NCBI GenBank assembly: GCA_001275005.1
Contig: JWZX01002592.1
Coordinates: 1-22,845, forward strand
Length of the DNA: 22,845 nt
Source of the DNA: Chrysochromulina tobinii
Taxonomy: Eukaryota; Haptophyta; Prymnesiales; Chrysochromulinaceae
Direction: 5' to 3'
Part shown: positions 1 through 7,615 of the stretch, piece by piece
How the letters are laid out: each line of letters begins with the position of its first letter
How positions within the stretch are numbered: position 1 is the first letter of the stretch
Position numbers and translations under genes: made by a program
The notes under the pieces: model-generated
Told to the model about the DNA's origin: nothing
Databases searched by the model: none
What the model saw: the letters and a program-made list of their open reading frames with translations, nothing else

Positions 1-844
1 GGCGGCGCGGGCGGCAGTTCGTCGCTCCTCTCAGTGAGCGAGCGCGGCGCCCGCTTCCGCTCGTATCACGATGGGAAGGAGATCGAGCTCACTCCAGAGT
101 CATCGGTGGAGGCGCAGAAGGCGCTCGGTGCGGACGTCATCATCCCGCTCGTTTGTGATTGCCACTGATTGCCACTGATTGCGTCCCTCATCAGGTGCGG
201 ACATCATCATCCCGCTCGATGAGCTGCCGCCGTACCACATATCGCGCGAGCGGCTCCATGCGTCCGTGCGACTCTCGCATCGCTGGATGGCCCGCTCACT
301 CAAGGCGCACCTGGCGCAGCCGCGCCAGCAGGCCATGTACGCGGTCGTGCACGGCGGCACCGACGAGGAGCTGCGCGCCGAGTCCGCGTCGTACCTATCT
401 TCACTCCCCTTCGACGGGTTTGCCATCGGCGGCAGCCTGGGCAAGGATCGCGCGGAGATGCTTGCGCTCCTACGTTTCTTGATGCCTCGGCTGCCCGAGC
501 AGAAGCCCAACCACTTGCTGGGCATTGCGGACCCTGAGAGCGCCGAGGCGGTCGTCCCTTTGGGCATCGATACCATGGACTCGTGCAACCCGACCCGCGT
601 GGCACGCCACGGGCTGCTGCTCACCAGCGACGGCCCTCTCAAGATCAAGTCGGTGAGGTATGCGAGTGACTACGGCCCCATCGACCCCAAGCTGCCCACC
701 ATCGCGCACTCGCGCTCCTACCTGCACCACCTGTTCAAGCAGCACGAGCCGCTCTTCATGACGCTCGCCTCGCAGCACAACCTGATCTTCATGAACAAGC
801 TGATGGCCGATCTGCGCAGGCGCATCCTGGCGGACGAGGTGTAG
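1..844 (+). CDS. tgt: Queuine/preQ1 tRNA-ribosyltransferase (tRNA-guanine transglycosylase), 3' part, two exons
   Basis: The enzyme exchanges guanine-34 in GUN anticodons for a queuosine precursor. Exon 1 (1-127, open at the left edge) is joined to exon 2 (195-844) across a 67-nt GT-AG intron; splicing gives an uninterrupted GADIIIPLDELPPYH. Family motifs follow: VVHGGTDEELR, FDGFAIGGSLG, GIDTMDSCNPTR (the nucleophile Asp context) and the C-terminal SRSYLHHLFKQHEP with ASQHNL. From memory it reads closest to the chlamydial type, which shares GADIIIPLDEL and a His where most bacteria have VQGG. Oddity: the CxCxxC zinc cysteines normally before the SRSYLHHL block are absent (IDPKLPTIAHSRS), although the His of the site remains. 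The family assignment is secure; the origin is inferred. The N-terminal half lies outside the window. Confidence 0.88.
128..194 (+). other. Spliceosomal intron with a duplicated exon edge
   Basis: The donor is G|GTGCGG and the acceptor CATCAG|GT. Splicing restores the reading frame (GCGCTCG + GTGCGGAC gives ALGAD), whereas read-through meets TGA at 166-168. The first 24 intron bases plus the preceding G (127-151) match the start of exon 2 (194-218) at 24 of 25 positions. A 10-bp unit TGATTGCCAC is repeated 2.7 times at 156-182, between the copies. Confidence 0.85.
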
Positions 845-1215
845 TATTCTATTATTGATAGACTGTCGTCTCGTAGACGCACATGTTTCATCTTTCATGT
901 AGCGTCAATGAAGCTTGTTGGTGGCTCGACTAACGTTAGCCGAGCTGCTTTTCTTTTTTGCCTGCTTGCTGGCGCCGGGCGCGCGGCGCCGGGAGCTGGT
1001 GACGAATTCCGTTTTGCACGAGGTTCGGGAGATTTTCCCTTCGCCCAGACTTTCATCAGGGAAGGGGCAAAAACCTTCTCCTGTTCTGGTCCTTGGACAC
1101 CGCGCAGGAGGCGTGTTGTCCTCCTTCCGCTCCTCGTCGTGCCTGGCCGGTGAGCTCTGGGGTCGGTGGAAGCACACTGGTCCGGATTCTACGGTGTGCT
1201 TCCCGGTTTTAAGAC
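845..1215. other. Intergenic spacer, tandem + strand genes
   Basis: This is the 3' flank of the tRNA-guanine transglycosylase gene and the 5' flank of the next + strand gene. It holds a pyrimidine run (about 948-966) and a GC-rich palindromic patch (GGCGCCGGGCGCGCGGCGCC, about 972-991). No convincing coding sequence, RNA gene or TATA box is visible. Confidence 0.5.
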
Positions 1216-2898
1216 ATGATGGCGGTCGGCGAGACGTTCTCGAGCTCCACTGATTGCCCAGACCCGGTCACCCACGTCAGCGAGCTCCTCAGCGTCGGGG
1301 GCGCGCCGAGCACGAACGCCGGAATGGACCGAATCGCGGACCTCTTCCAGATGCAGGCCAAGCGGCTCGAGACGCAGCTTTTGCAGCAGCTCCAGGACAA
1401 GCGCCTCATCGAGCAGATGCAGGCGCAGCTCGCCGTCATGTCAGTCCTCGTGCAATCGCTCGAGTCTCAGCGCGTAATCCAGGCGCAGACCATCGACCAG
1501 AACCTGCAGCTGGCCATGCAGTTCTACGACCGCGCGCGCACCATGCAGCAGCAGAAGATCCATTTGCGTACGCTCATCGACTCGCTGCGATCCGACAAGC
1601 GGATCTTGTACTTTGCCATGCACGGCGCGTTCCCACCCGCCGAGGTTGAGGCCGAGGGCCGCGCGGCTGCAGGCGCCATCGAGGTCGCGGAGCAGAACCT
1701 GGACCCCGAAGCCGAGCTGCCGCATCTCAGCGAGCTGCTGCCCGGCTTTGGCACTGTGCTTGGGCGACCCGACGGCAAGCTGCCTGGGTCGGTCGGTCCA
1801 GCCTATGCGCTCTCTGCGGCCTTCGGCGGAGCGCCTGCGGCCGTGGGCACGGGCACTGCTCTGACCACGCCGCCGCTCTCAAGCATCGCACCCGCGGAGA
1901 CGGCCATGGAGGCGCTCGCCTTGCTCTCGACAGTTGCCTCGACCAAACGCGCCAAAGCGCCATGCTCGCCGAGCGGCGGGCGCGCCAGCTCGTCATCAAG
2001 AGGAGTGGCCCTGAACGCGACGCATGAGGCAAGCATCGGCGCGCCGGCTCTTGTGGCGGCCACCGCCACCGCTGCCGCCGGTGCTCATCACAAGTCTCAA
2101 TACTATCATTACGCGCCGGCGGGAGAGTGGGGGGTGCCTACCATGCCCGCTGCCGCCACCGCCTCCACCCACTCGAGCCTCGCGCCCCTGCCCACCTTCA
2201 TGGAGGCAGGCCAGGGGGCCGGCATCGGCGTCGCGGCGGAGGCAAGCAGCAGTAACCGCCGCGGCAGCAGTACCTATCGGCCTCGCAACCCGTCGCCCCT
2301 CGCCGTGCACCGGCCGGCGAGGGCAGCCGGCGGCGCGCATGCGGGCGGCACAGGTTCCTGCGGAGGACAGAGCATCCATTCGGGCTCGTCGTCGTCGGGT
2401 GTGGCGGCGCCCGCGCCTGCCGCTCCGAAGGGGCACACGACCCTTACCGAGCACATGCTCACCGCGCACGACGGCGTCATCGCGGCTGCCGGCCTCACAG
2501 GTCCGAACCCCATGGTCATGTGGATGAGTGGCGCACACGAGCTCACGACACACCAGGCGCTGATGACGGCGTCGGAGGCCGCAGCGTCGGAGCGCGCGCC
2601 CTCCCGCGTCGATCACACGCCGAGTGGCCGTGCCAGCAAGCGCGCGCGCGACGAGGGCGGCGCCCACAGCAATAGGAGCAAGACGGCGAGCGTGGCGGCG
2701 GCGCGCGAGAGGAAGGGCCACTCGAGCGACTCAGGCAACGATCAATCGGTTGCATCGAGCGACACGGCGATGGTGTCGGATGGCGCGCCCTCGGGCAGCG
2801 AGGACAAGTCCAAGACCCCCTCGCCCTCGTCGCCGACTGCCCTCGACGGCGCCCCCGAGCGTGTGCGGCCAACGGCGCAACGGCAGTACGCGAGCTGA
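1216..2898 (+). CDS. Unrecognised coiled-coil and low-complexity protein, possibly nuclear
   Basis: The 560-aa open frame begins at a tandem ATG ATG after AAGAC and ends at TGA 2896-2898. Residues about 35-135 are rich in Gln and Leu with heptad-like spacing (LETQLLQQLQDKRLIEQMQ, IDQNLQLAMQFYDRARTMQQ), suggesting a coiled coil. An acidic stretch (EVAEQNLDPEAELPHLSELL) follows. The remainder is Ala/Ser/Gly/Pro-rich and probably disordered. Near residue 470 a basic cluster, GRASKRARDEGG, looks like a nuclear localisation signal, and the tail has SP/TP sites (KSKTPSPSSPT). I recognise no catalytic or DNA-binding domain. A coiled-coil transcriptional regulator or scaffold would fit, but this is only inference. 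The length of the frame and the sensible N-terminal domain argue for a real gene. Confidence 0.65.
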   Translation: MMAVGETFSSSTDCPDPVTHVSELLSVGGAPSTNAGMDRIADLFQMQAKRLETQLLQQLQDKRLIEQMQAQLAVMSVLVQSLESQRVIQAQTIDQNLQLAMQFYDRARTMQQQKIHLRTLIDSLRSDKRILYFAMHGAFPPAEVEAEGRAAAGAIEVAEQNLDPEAELPHLSELLPGFGTVLGRPDGKLPGSVGPAYALSAAFGGAPAAVGTGTALTTPPLSSIAPAETAMEALALLSTVASTKRAKAPCSPSGGRASSSSRGVALNATHEASIGAPALVAATATAAAGAHHKSQYYHYAPAGEWGVPTMPAAATASTHSSLAPLPTFMEAGQGAGIGVAAEASSSNRRGSSTYRPRNPSPLAVHRPARAAGGAHAGGTGSCGGQSIHSGSSSSGVAAPAPAAPKGHTTLTEHMLTAHDGVIAAAGLTGPNPMVMWMSGAHELTTHQALMTASEAAASERAPSRVDHTPSGRASKRARDEGGAHSNRSKTASVAAARERKGHSSDSGNDQSVASSDTAMVSDGAPSGSEDKSKTPSPSSPTALDGAPERVRPTAQRQYAS

Positions 2899-4363
2899 CA
2901 CGTCATCTCGGACGGTTCACGATGCTCGCCTCACGCGATTGGGGACCTCGCCACCGAACTTTCCACAGGACTTCCCCACAGGAAAGCTCCGCTTCTTGGG
3001 ATTGGGGATTTGAGCGCGCACCCGTGGGCAGCGGAAGATGCCGGGTGCGCGGGATGCGGCGGGTGCGCGCGCCTTCAGCAATCATGCCATTTACCGGGTA
3101 CGCTGTGATGACCCGCCCGCGATGACTTTGGGACTACATGTACATGTGACGTACCCTGGCGCTGTGTGCGTGTGCGCGTGGCCAACGCGTGCCGGGGGAG
3201 CACGAAGAGTCTCGCGAGATCCCATGCGTGCCCGTCTCCTCTCGCATGTTCGGCAGAGCCCGGCCACCTCGCGCTGCAACTCACCCCCGGGAGAGCGACG
3301 CGGCAGACCGCATACCATACGGTGCAAGGTGGTGGCATACGCCCTCTCTCTTCTGCATCGTGCAGGGAACGCATGGCGAGCAGCCGGAGCTCGTGCAGCC
3401 GGAGCTCTCGCGCAGCCGGAGAGCTGATACGCGTGCTAGAGAACGGAAGACGCGAAGCCTCGCGCTCAGAGGCAGCCCCATCGACATGCCCATCGACCGT
3501 ACACGTACGGAAATGGGTCCATCCCATGGTCCATCCGCGAGATCCATGATCGCATGCACACCTGACCAACTCTTACCATGTCTGATGTCTTCAGATGTCG
3601 ATCGGATCCGAGGTCTATTTTTACATGTTAGCGCGCATTTACCCATCGTTCGTTAACCGGGGTGGTTTCGCACGGCACGCGACGTCGGCGGCGTCCCCCG
3701 CCGGCGCGCGGTCCTCGCGGCATGCTTGTGCGTCACGTGCGACGTGGGCGGTACTTTCTGAACAGTTTTACGGGCTTGGGCTTGGGCTTGGTGCGGGGCA
3801 GCCACGCCGTCGGTCTCGTATGTCGTCTTACCGGAATCGAGGCGCGGTTACCGGAGCGTCTAAGCCGCTCTGGTCGCGTATACTCGCATTTCCCGATCGG
3901 TTGCGGTTGCGCAGCGGGCCAGCCGCAGCGCGCAGGGCCAGTGGCGAGTGCCCCGCCCGCGGGAGAGATCGCGGGAGACATCGTGGAGATCGCGGGAGAC
4001 ATCGTAGAGATCGCGGGAGACATCGTGGAGATCGTCGTGCGTAGAGAGGCGTGGAGGGGTTGGTAGTTGCCACCGACGAGGTTCTCCGGGCCGCTTCGCT
4101 GCGAGGTTGCCGCGCGCGCGGTCGGCGTGATGTGACAAGCCTTGAGCGCGGATGTGTGAACTTACGCGTGAACTTGTGATCACCTGTCGCAACGGATCAA
4201 TAATCAAACGAACGAAACGAACCAATTGACGGACCAATAAATGCAAGGGCGTTGCGAGCCAATGGGCAAAGCCGGTCCGAGAAGATCGTCCCGCGCCTGC
4301 TCGTTCGCGTGGCCCCGCGATGGAAGGCCCATTTGCGGTGTCGGTCCGCGCACACACCCAGCA
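2899..4363. other. Convergent intergenic region, 1.46 kb
   Basis: It lies between the 3' ends of the coiled-coil gene (+) and the CASTOR-like gene (-). Frames here are short, overlap on both strands and show no domain. It contains simple repeats: CAGCCGGAGCTC-like units around 3396-3420, a GGGCTT triplication at 3772-3791, and a 21-bp tandem repeat at 3965-4035. Nothing else is supported. Confidence 0.5.
3965..4035. repeat. 21-bp tandem repeat, about 3.4 copies
   Basis: The unit is GAGATCGCGGGAGACATCGTG, copies at 3965-3985, 3986-4006 and 4007-4027, then a partial copy to 4035. Only one base (G/A at the last position) varies. A multiple of three keeps frames open on both strands (EIAGDIV on +), but no gene context supports translation. 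Confidence 0.9.
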
Positions 4364-5371
4364 TCAGGGCGCCGGCTCGGTCGTCACGTCAAAATTGAGC
4401 GCAAGGAGCTCAAGAGCGGCCTCGAGGTGCACCTCAGGCACCAGCACGTACGTGTGGTCTAGCGTCGAAAAGTTCATCAATGGCAGCGTGGCGAGTGGCA
4501 AGCAGACTGCCGACAGGATGCCGATGCCGTCGTACCCTGTGGCAGCGGTCACGTCGAAGATCCTCCAGCCGCGCGAGAGGCTCGGCTCGAGTGCCGCACG
4601 CAGCGTCGCCGTACTCTCCGGCTCGGAGAGCTCGAGTGCTTCGAGCGGCCCCTCCGAGATTGCGAGCGAGATTTCGCCGCCCATCTCGAAGTAATGGACG
4701 AACTGGTCGGATCGTCGCAGGAAGAGCAAATGCAGGATCGAGTGTGCGCTCTCCTTGAGCTGCGCGAGCGTAAGCGTGCCGATGGCGAGGCTCGAGCGCA
4801 GCAGCTCGATGCGCACGCTGCTCATGGTGAGCTGACATTGGAAGCTAGCGGCGTCAGAAGCAGGCGGCGGCGACGGACGGCCATCGCCATCGAGCGCCGA
4901 CCGGAGCGCCTGCAACGCCACGTCTGCCATCGTCTGCCGCACGAGCACAAAGTTGCGCCGCATCGTGCACACGTTGATGATCGATACCTGCGCGTGCGTC
5001 AGGTGTTCGAAGAGCAGCGCGAGGGAGCCTGAGACATCAGCACCCGAGCGAGCTGAAGAGGACTCGTGGATGTAGAGGCAGCTCCAGCGCTCAGAACCAC
5101 TCCCTCCAAAGAGCTCGCGATGCAGCGTCTCGTCGAGCACGAGAAAGCTGCCGGTGGCGCCAGCCGTGAATGAGAAGACTGAATGGCGCTTTCGTGAGCC
5201 GAAGACGGCCGAGAGCAGCGCGGGCAGTGCGGTCGCCGCCTGCGCGGCCGTCACAAAATGAGTGCACAGCGGCCCATTGTAGGTGTACACTGACATTGTC
5301 GAGAATGGCTTCTCGGCCAAGTGCGTGGCGTTGGCCACCTCATCATCGTCGTCGCGACAGCGTTTGCTCAT
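4364..5371 (-). CDS. CASTOR-like ACT-domain protein (putative amino-acid sensor)
   Basis: The 335-aa frame runs from ATG (5371-5369) to TGA (4366-4364). It aligns by eye with animal CASTOR1/2, the cytosolic arginine sensors that bind GATOR2 upstream of TORC1. An N-terminal ACT half contains HSVFSFTAGATGSFLVLDE and AQVSIINVCTMRRNFVLVR; a C-terminal ACT half contains GYDGIGILSAVCLPLA and MNFSTLDHTYVLVPE. Ser130-Ile131 occupy the place of CASTOR1 Ser111-Val112. The Gly-rich loop TGYDGIGI and Asp305 (place of Asp304) match the arginine pocket. The GATOR2-contact stretch (YQTD in human) reads MRRN. About 65 residues of linker and variable sequence separate the halves. The 5' flank, shared with the PAQR gene, carries two copies of the ACCGGT/T-tract element, the nearest 36 bp from the ATG. 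The family match is good; arginine sensing is inferred. Confidence 0.72.
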   Translation of the reverse strand: MSKRCRDDDDEVANATHLAEKPFSTMSVYTYNGPLCTHFVTAAQAATALPALLSAVFGSRKRHSVFSFTAGATGSFLVLDETLHRELFGGSGSERWSCLYIHESSSARSGADVSGSLALLFEHLTHAQVSIINVCTMRRNFVLVRQTMADVALQALRSALDGDGRPSPPPASDAASFQCQLTMSSVRIELLRSSLAIGTLTLAQLKESAHSILHLLFLRRSDQFVHYFEMGGEISLAISEGPLEALELSEPESTATLRAALEPSLSRGWRIFDVTAATGYDGIGILSAVCLPLATLPLMNFSTLDHTYVLVPEVHLEAALELLALNFDVTTEPAP

Positions 5372-5858
5372 GCGTCGACACGAACGCGAGTTTTGTGAGA
5401 ATTCCTACCGGTAAAAAGACACCGGGGAATTCCTACCGGTAAAAAGACACCGGAGGGAGCCGGGACACTCATGAGACACACCACGCACCACATGTATGCG
5501 ACAAGATCAACGAAACAACGATCCGTTATACCTCAGGTCGCGTTCTGGCGCCGTCCCGCGCGAGAGCAGCATACAATGTACCATGCTCAATCTGTTTCTA
5601 CAGAAGGGGGTGCCTAGGTTTTCCCAGGATAAAACCCTTGGGCTCTCCGTATCCCCTAGAGGGCATCCCCTAGATACGCATTTTCTCCCCTTCTGGGCAT
5701 GTGTGTCTGAGGGGACCTGGCACCCGCGTCACTTGGGTTCACAGCCGTGTCACACGGCAAGTTGTGAACACCGTCGACGAGTTGGTGCACCAAACACGTC
5801 CACTCCACAAGTTTCTTGATCTCGGCTTTGCGAGATTTTGCGAGCTATTGCGCGAAGG
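5372..5858. promoter_or_regulatory. Divergent intergenic region, CASTOR-like (-) / PAQR (+)
   Basis: This 487-bp region must hold both promoters. Next to the CASTOR-like start is the duplicated ACCGGT/T-tract repeat (5399-5475). Further right are short repeats and palindromes around CCTAGG and ATCCCCTAGA (5611-5675). There is no clear TATA box near either start. Confidence 0.5.
5399..5475 (-). repeat. ACCGGT/T-tract element, copy A (tandem core)
   Basis: The core CCGGTAAAAAGACACCGG is present twice, at 5408-5425 and 5436-5453, inside a perfect 28-bp tandem duplication beginning GAATTCCTA (5399-5426, 5427-5454). The second copy continues into the G-rich flank AGGGAGCCGGGACAC that other copies share. 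On the - strand it reads GGTGTCTTTTTACC toward the CASTOR-like ATG, 36 bp away. Confidence 0.9.
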
Positions 5859-6764
5859 ATGCGGTGGGTGGTGCTGCTCCTCGTGGCATCTCCGAGTGCG
5901 TGCGGCTTCGCGGCACGACCGACGCTGGCCGTACACGCACGCAAAGCCGCGTGCCGCGCCGCCACGCTGCGCTGCGATACCGCGAATGTCGCGGAGCAGC
6001 CCTCGGCAGATCCCAGCGTGAAAGCAATCGAGGATGTGCGGCCGCCATACTTGCTGACGGGCTATCCGCGGCCAAAGTGGCGTGGGCAGAAAATGGGCTG
6101 GCTGCACAAAACGCGGTCGTGGTATCTCGTCTGCGTTGCCTACGTGCTGCTCGCGTGGAAGCTGCCTACGGCTTGGCCTCTCTCCGGCACTGGTCTCACA
6201 TTTCGCGTGATTGCCGCGCTCGCGTCGAGCGCCAACATCTGGATCTCCGATGGGTACCACAACGGCGATCAGCGCGGCGGCGAGGGGTACACGCCGAAGA
6301 CGGAGACCTTCTGGCTGCGCTGCGACTACGTGGGCATCTCATCTGTGCTCACGTCCCTGCTTTGGCTGTGGTCGGCAAACTTCGGGTGGGTCGGCCGCCT
6401 GCGCGCGATCGGGGCGGCGAGTGGATTGGCGACGGCGCTGATTGCCCTCATCTCGGCATTCGTAGTGCCGAAAGCCGTCGGCCACAACGCCGTCAAGGGC
6501 ATCATGGCCTTTCAGTTCGTTGGACTCCTTGGCTACCTGTGCTGGTACGCTGTGGCCTTGGCGCCGGTAGCGTGCCTCAAGAACTCGATCATCTTCTGGA
6601 TCTACGCGCCCGGCCTGATCCTGTACGTGCTCAAGCGGCCGAAGAACCCGGTCTTTGGCTTTCACGAAATGTTCCACACTTCGGTGCTTGCGGGCCATGT
6701 GGCCTCGATGGTACTGGACCTGCGCAACATTGTGTCGCCGTGCGCTGGCCTGTGCGGCCTCTGA
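5859..6764 (+). CDS. PAQR / hemolysin III-family membrane protein with a plastid-type leader
   Basis: The 301-aa multi-pass protein starts at the first in-frame ATG (5859). PAQR-family signs are WISDGYHN (the Ser...His block), RCDYVGIS (the family's DYxGI motif in a membrane helix) and the C-terminal HEMFHTSVLAGHV (His ligands of the intramembrane metal site). Hydrophobic segments include SWYLVCVAYVLLAWKL, FRVIAALASSANIWI, GLATALIALISAFVV, IMAFQFVGLLGYLCWYAVAL and SIIFWIYAPGLILYVL. Family members act as receptors or ceramidase-like metal hydrolases; bacterial ones are called hemolysin III, but no toxin role is implied here. The N-terminus MRWVVLLLVASPSACG followed by FAARP and a basic, acid-free stretch looks like the signal peptide plus Phe-led transit peptide of secondary-plastid algae. 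It is divergent from the CASTOR-like gene. Confidence 0.75.
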   Translation: MRWVVLLLVASPSACGFAARPTLAVHARKAACRAATLRCDTANVAEQPSADPSVKAIEDVRPPYLLTGYPRPKWRGQKMGWLHKTRSWYLVCVAYVLLAWKLPTAWPLSGTGLTFRVIAALASSANIWISDGYHNGDQRGGEGYTPKTETFWLRCDYVGISSVLTSLLWLWSANFGWVGRLRAIGAASGLATALIALISAFVVPKAVGHNAVKGIMAFQFVGLLGYLCWYAVALAPVACLKNSIIFWIYAPGLILYVLKRPKNPVFGFHEMFHTSVLAGHVASMVLDLRNIVSPCAGLCGL

Positions 6765-6935
6765 CCACATCAACACAAACATTAAGGAACTGGCATGTGT
6801 GCGTGCAGGCCGAGCGTCTTCTCGAGGCCTGGTTATTCAGCGTTGGCCGTTGAACAGCGCCACGCCTCGGTCCCGGTTTCGCCGCCTGCATCTGCACAGC
6901 TTAACCAGTAGGCCCTAGGCTATTCACACTTTGTC

Positions 6936-7090
6936 GGTATTGTGGCCTAGTGGCGTCAGTTCAGGTCGACACTTGTAACGTACTGCACGCGCGGACGCGG
7001 TTCGAGTCCCGGAGGGATCAACCCGCCACCTGTGCTGGTATGTGTGTGTGTGTGTGTGTGTGTGAAGTTGCGTGAAGTTAAAAAAACGGG
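6936..7090 (+). mobile_element. tRNA-derived SINE-like unit
   Basis: An A-box-like TGGCCTAGTGG (6943-6953) and a perfect B-box GGTTCGAGTCC (6999-7009) lie 56 bp apart. The D-stem GGCC/GGTC can pair, but the T-stem has mismatches and no 7-bp acceptor stem forms, so this is not an intact tRNA gene. A (GT)12 run and a short A-run (TTAAAAAAAC, about 7078-7087) follow, like a SINE tail. It may be a decayed SINE head or a tRNA pseudogene. Confidence 0.4.
7041..7064. repeat. (TG)12 microsatellite
   Basis: An uninterrupted TG dinucleotide run just downstream of the tRNA-like promoter boxes. Confidence 0.97.
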
Positions 7091-7156
7091 TCCACTTAGC
7101 ACTTAAGGTCCACTGGGGTGTTGAAGCTTGAACGCCACGCCACAGTCCCGTTCAAT

Positions 7157-7615
7157 GTTCAAAGCCTATGACGTATGAGGTAATTACCTGAGTAGTGGGA
7201 AGGTCCCCCTATGCGAGCGGTAGGGGGGTCATTCCCCCGGAGGGGGTCCGTTAACAGGCTTACGGAACCTACCTAGAGACAGGAGTGAGCTCCGGCGAGA
7301 TACCGGCGGATCCCTAAGGGAGATCCGAGAGATACCGGCGGGAGATCAGGCGAGGTATCGTGGAGCTCTGACGAGGTGTAGGAAGATTCTCAGGGGAGAG
7401 ACGAGAGTGTTCGTGACCCTGTTCAGTCTAAGCACCAATCTCCAGCCTCTCGGGACTCAACGACCTCTATGCCTCCGAGGTCCCCCTCAGGCAGGCACTT
7501 ACCGGCTGCAGGCTCCCCTCTACCCGAGGAGCCCAGTCGCACCCTAGGTCAAAAAAGTGCGCCCCACAGTGTTCAAAGCCTATGAGGTAATTGCCTGAGT
7601 AGTGGGAAGGTCCCC
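7157..7615. repeat. Direct repeat pair flanking about 360 bp
   Basis: The left copy (7157-7208) and right copy (7571-7615) both begin GTTCAAAGCCTATGA and end AGTAGTGGGAAGGTCCCC. They differ by a 7-bp CGTATGA insertion and one base. The left copy contains the perfect palindrome AGGTAATTACCT. Inside lies non-coding sequence with GAGATACCGGCGG repeated near 7298 and 7331. The right copy merges into the tandem array at 7543-7880, so all are related to the ACTACCTGAGTAG repeat family. Confidence 0.75.

Noticed and set aside
1996-2721. 241-codon - strand frame
   Set aside because: Arg/Gly-rich antisense of low-complexity coding sequence in the coiled-coil gene.
3772-3791. Telomere-like GGGCTT repeats
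   Set aside because: Only three units, internal to the window, and not a known telomere sequence.
5859-6764. Hemolysin (toxin) gene
   Set aside because: The family name hemolysin III is historical; the sequence is a PAQR-type membrane protein, and nothing indicates a lytic role.
5816-6853. 345-codon + frame overlapping the PAQR gene
   Set aside because: It is an Arg-rich shifted frame. The PAQR frame has a signal peptide, membrane helices and family motifs.
6936-7012. Functional tRNA gene
   Set aside because: A and B boxes are present, but the acceptor stem does not pair and the T-stem is mismatched; a SINE-like or pseudogene reading fits better.
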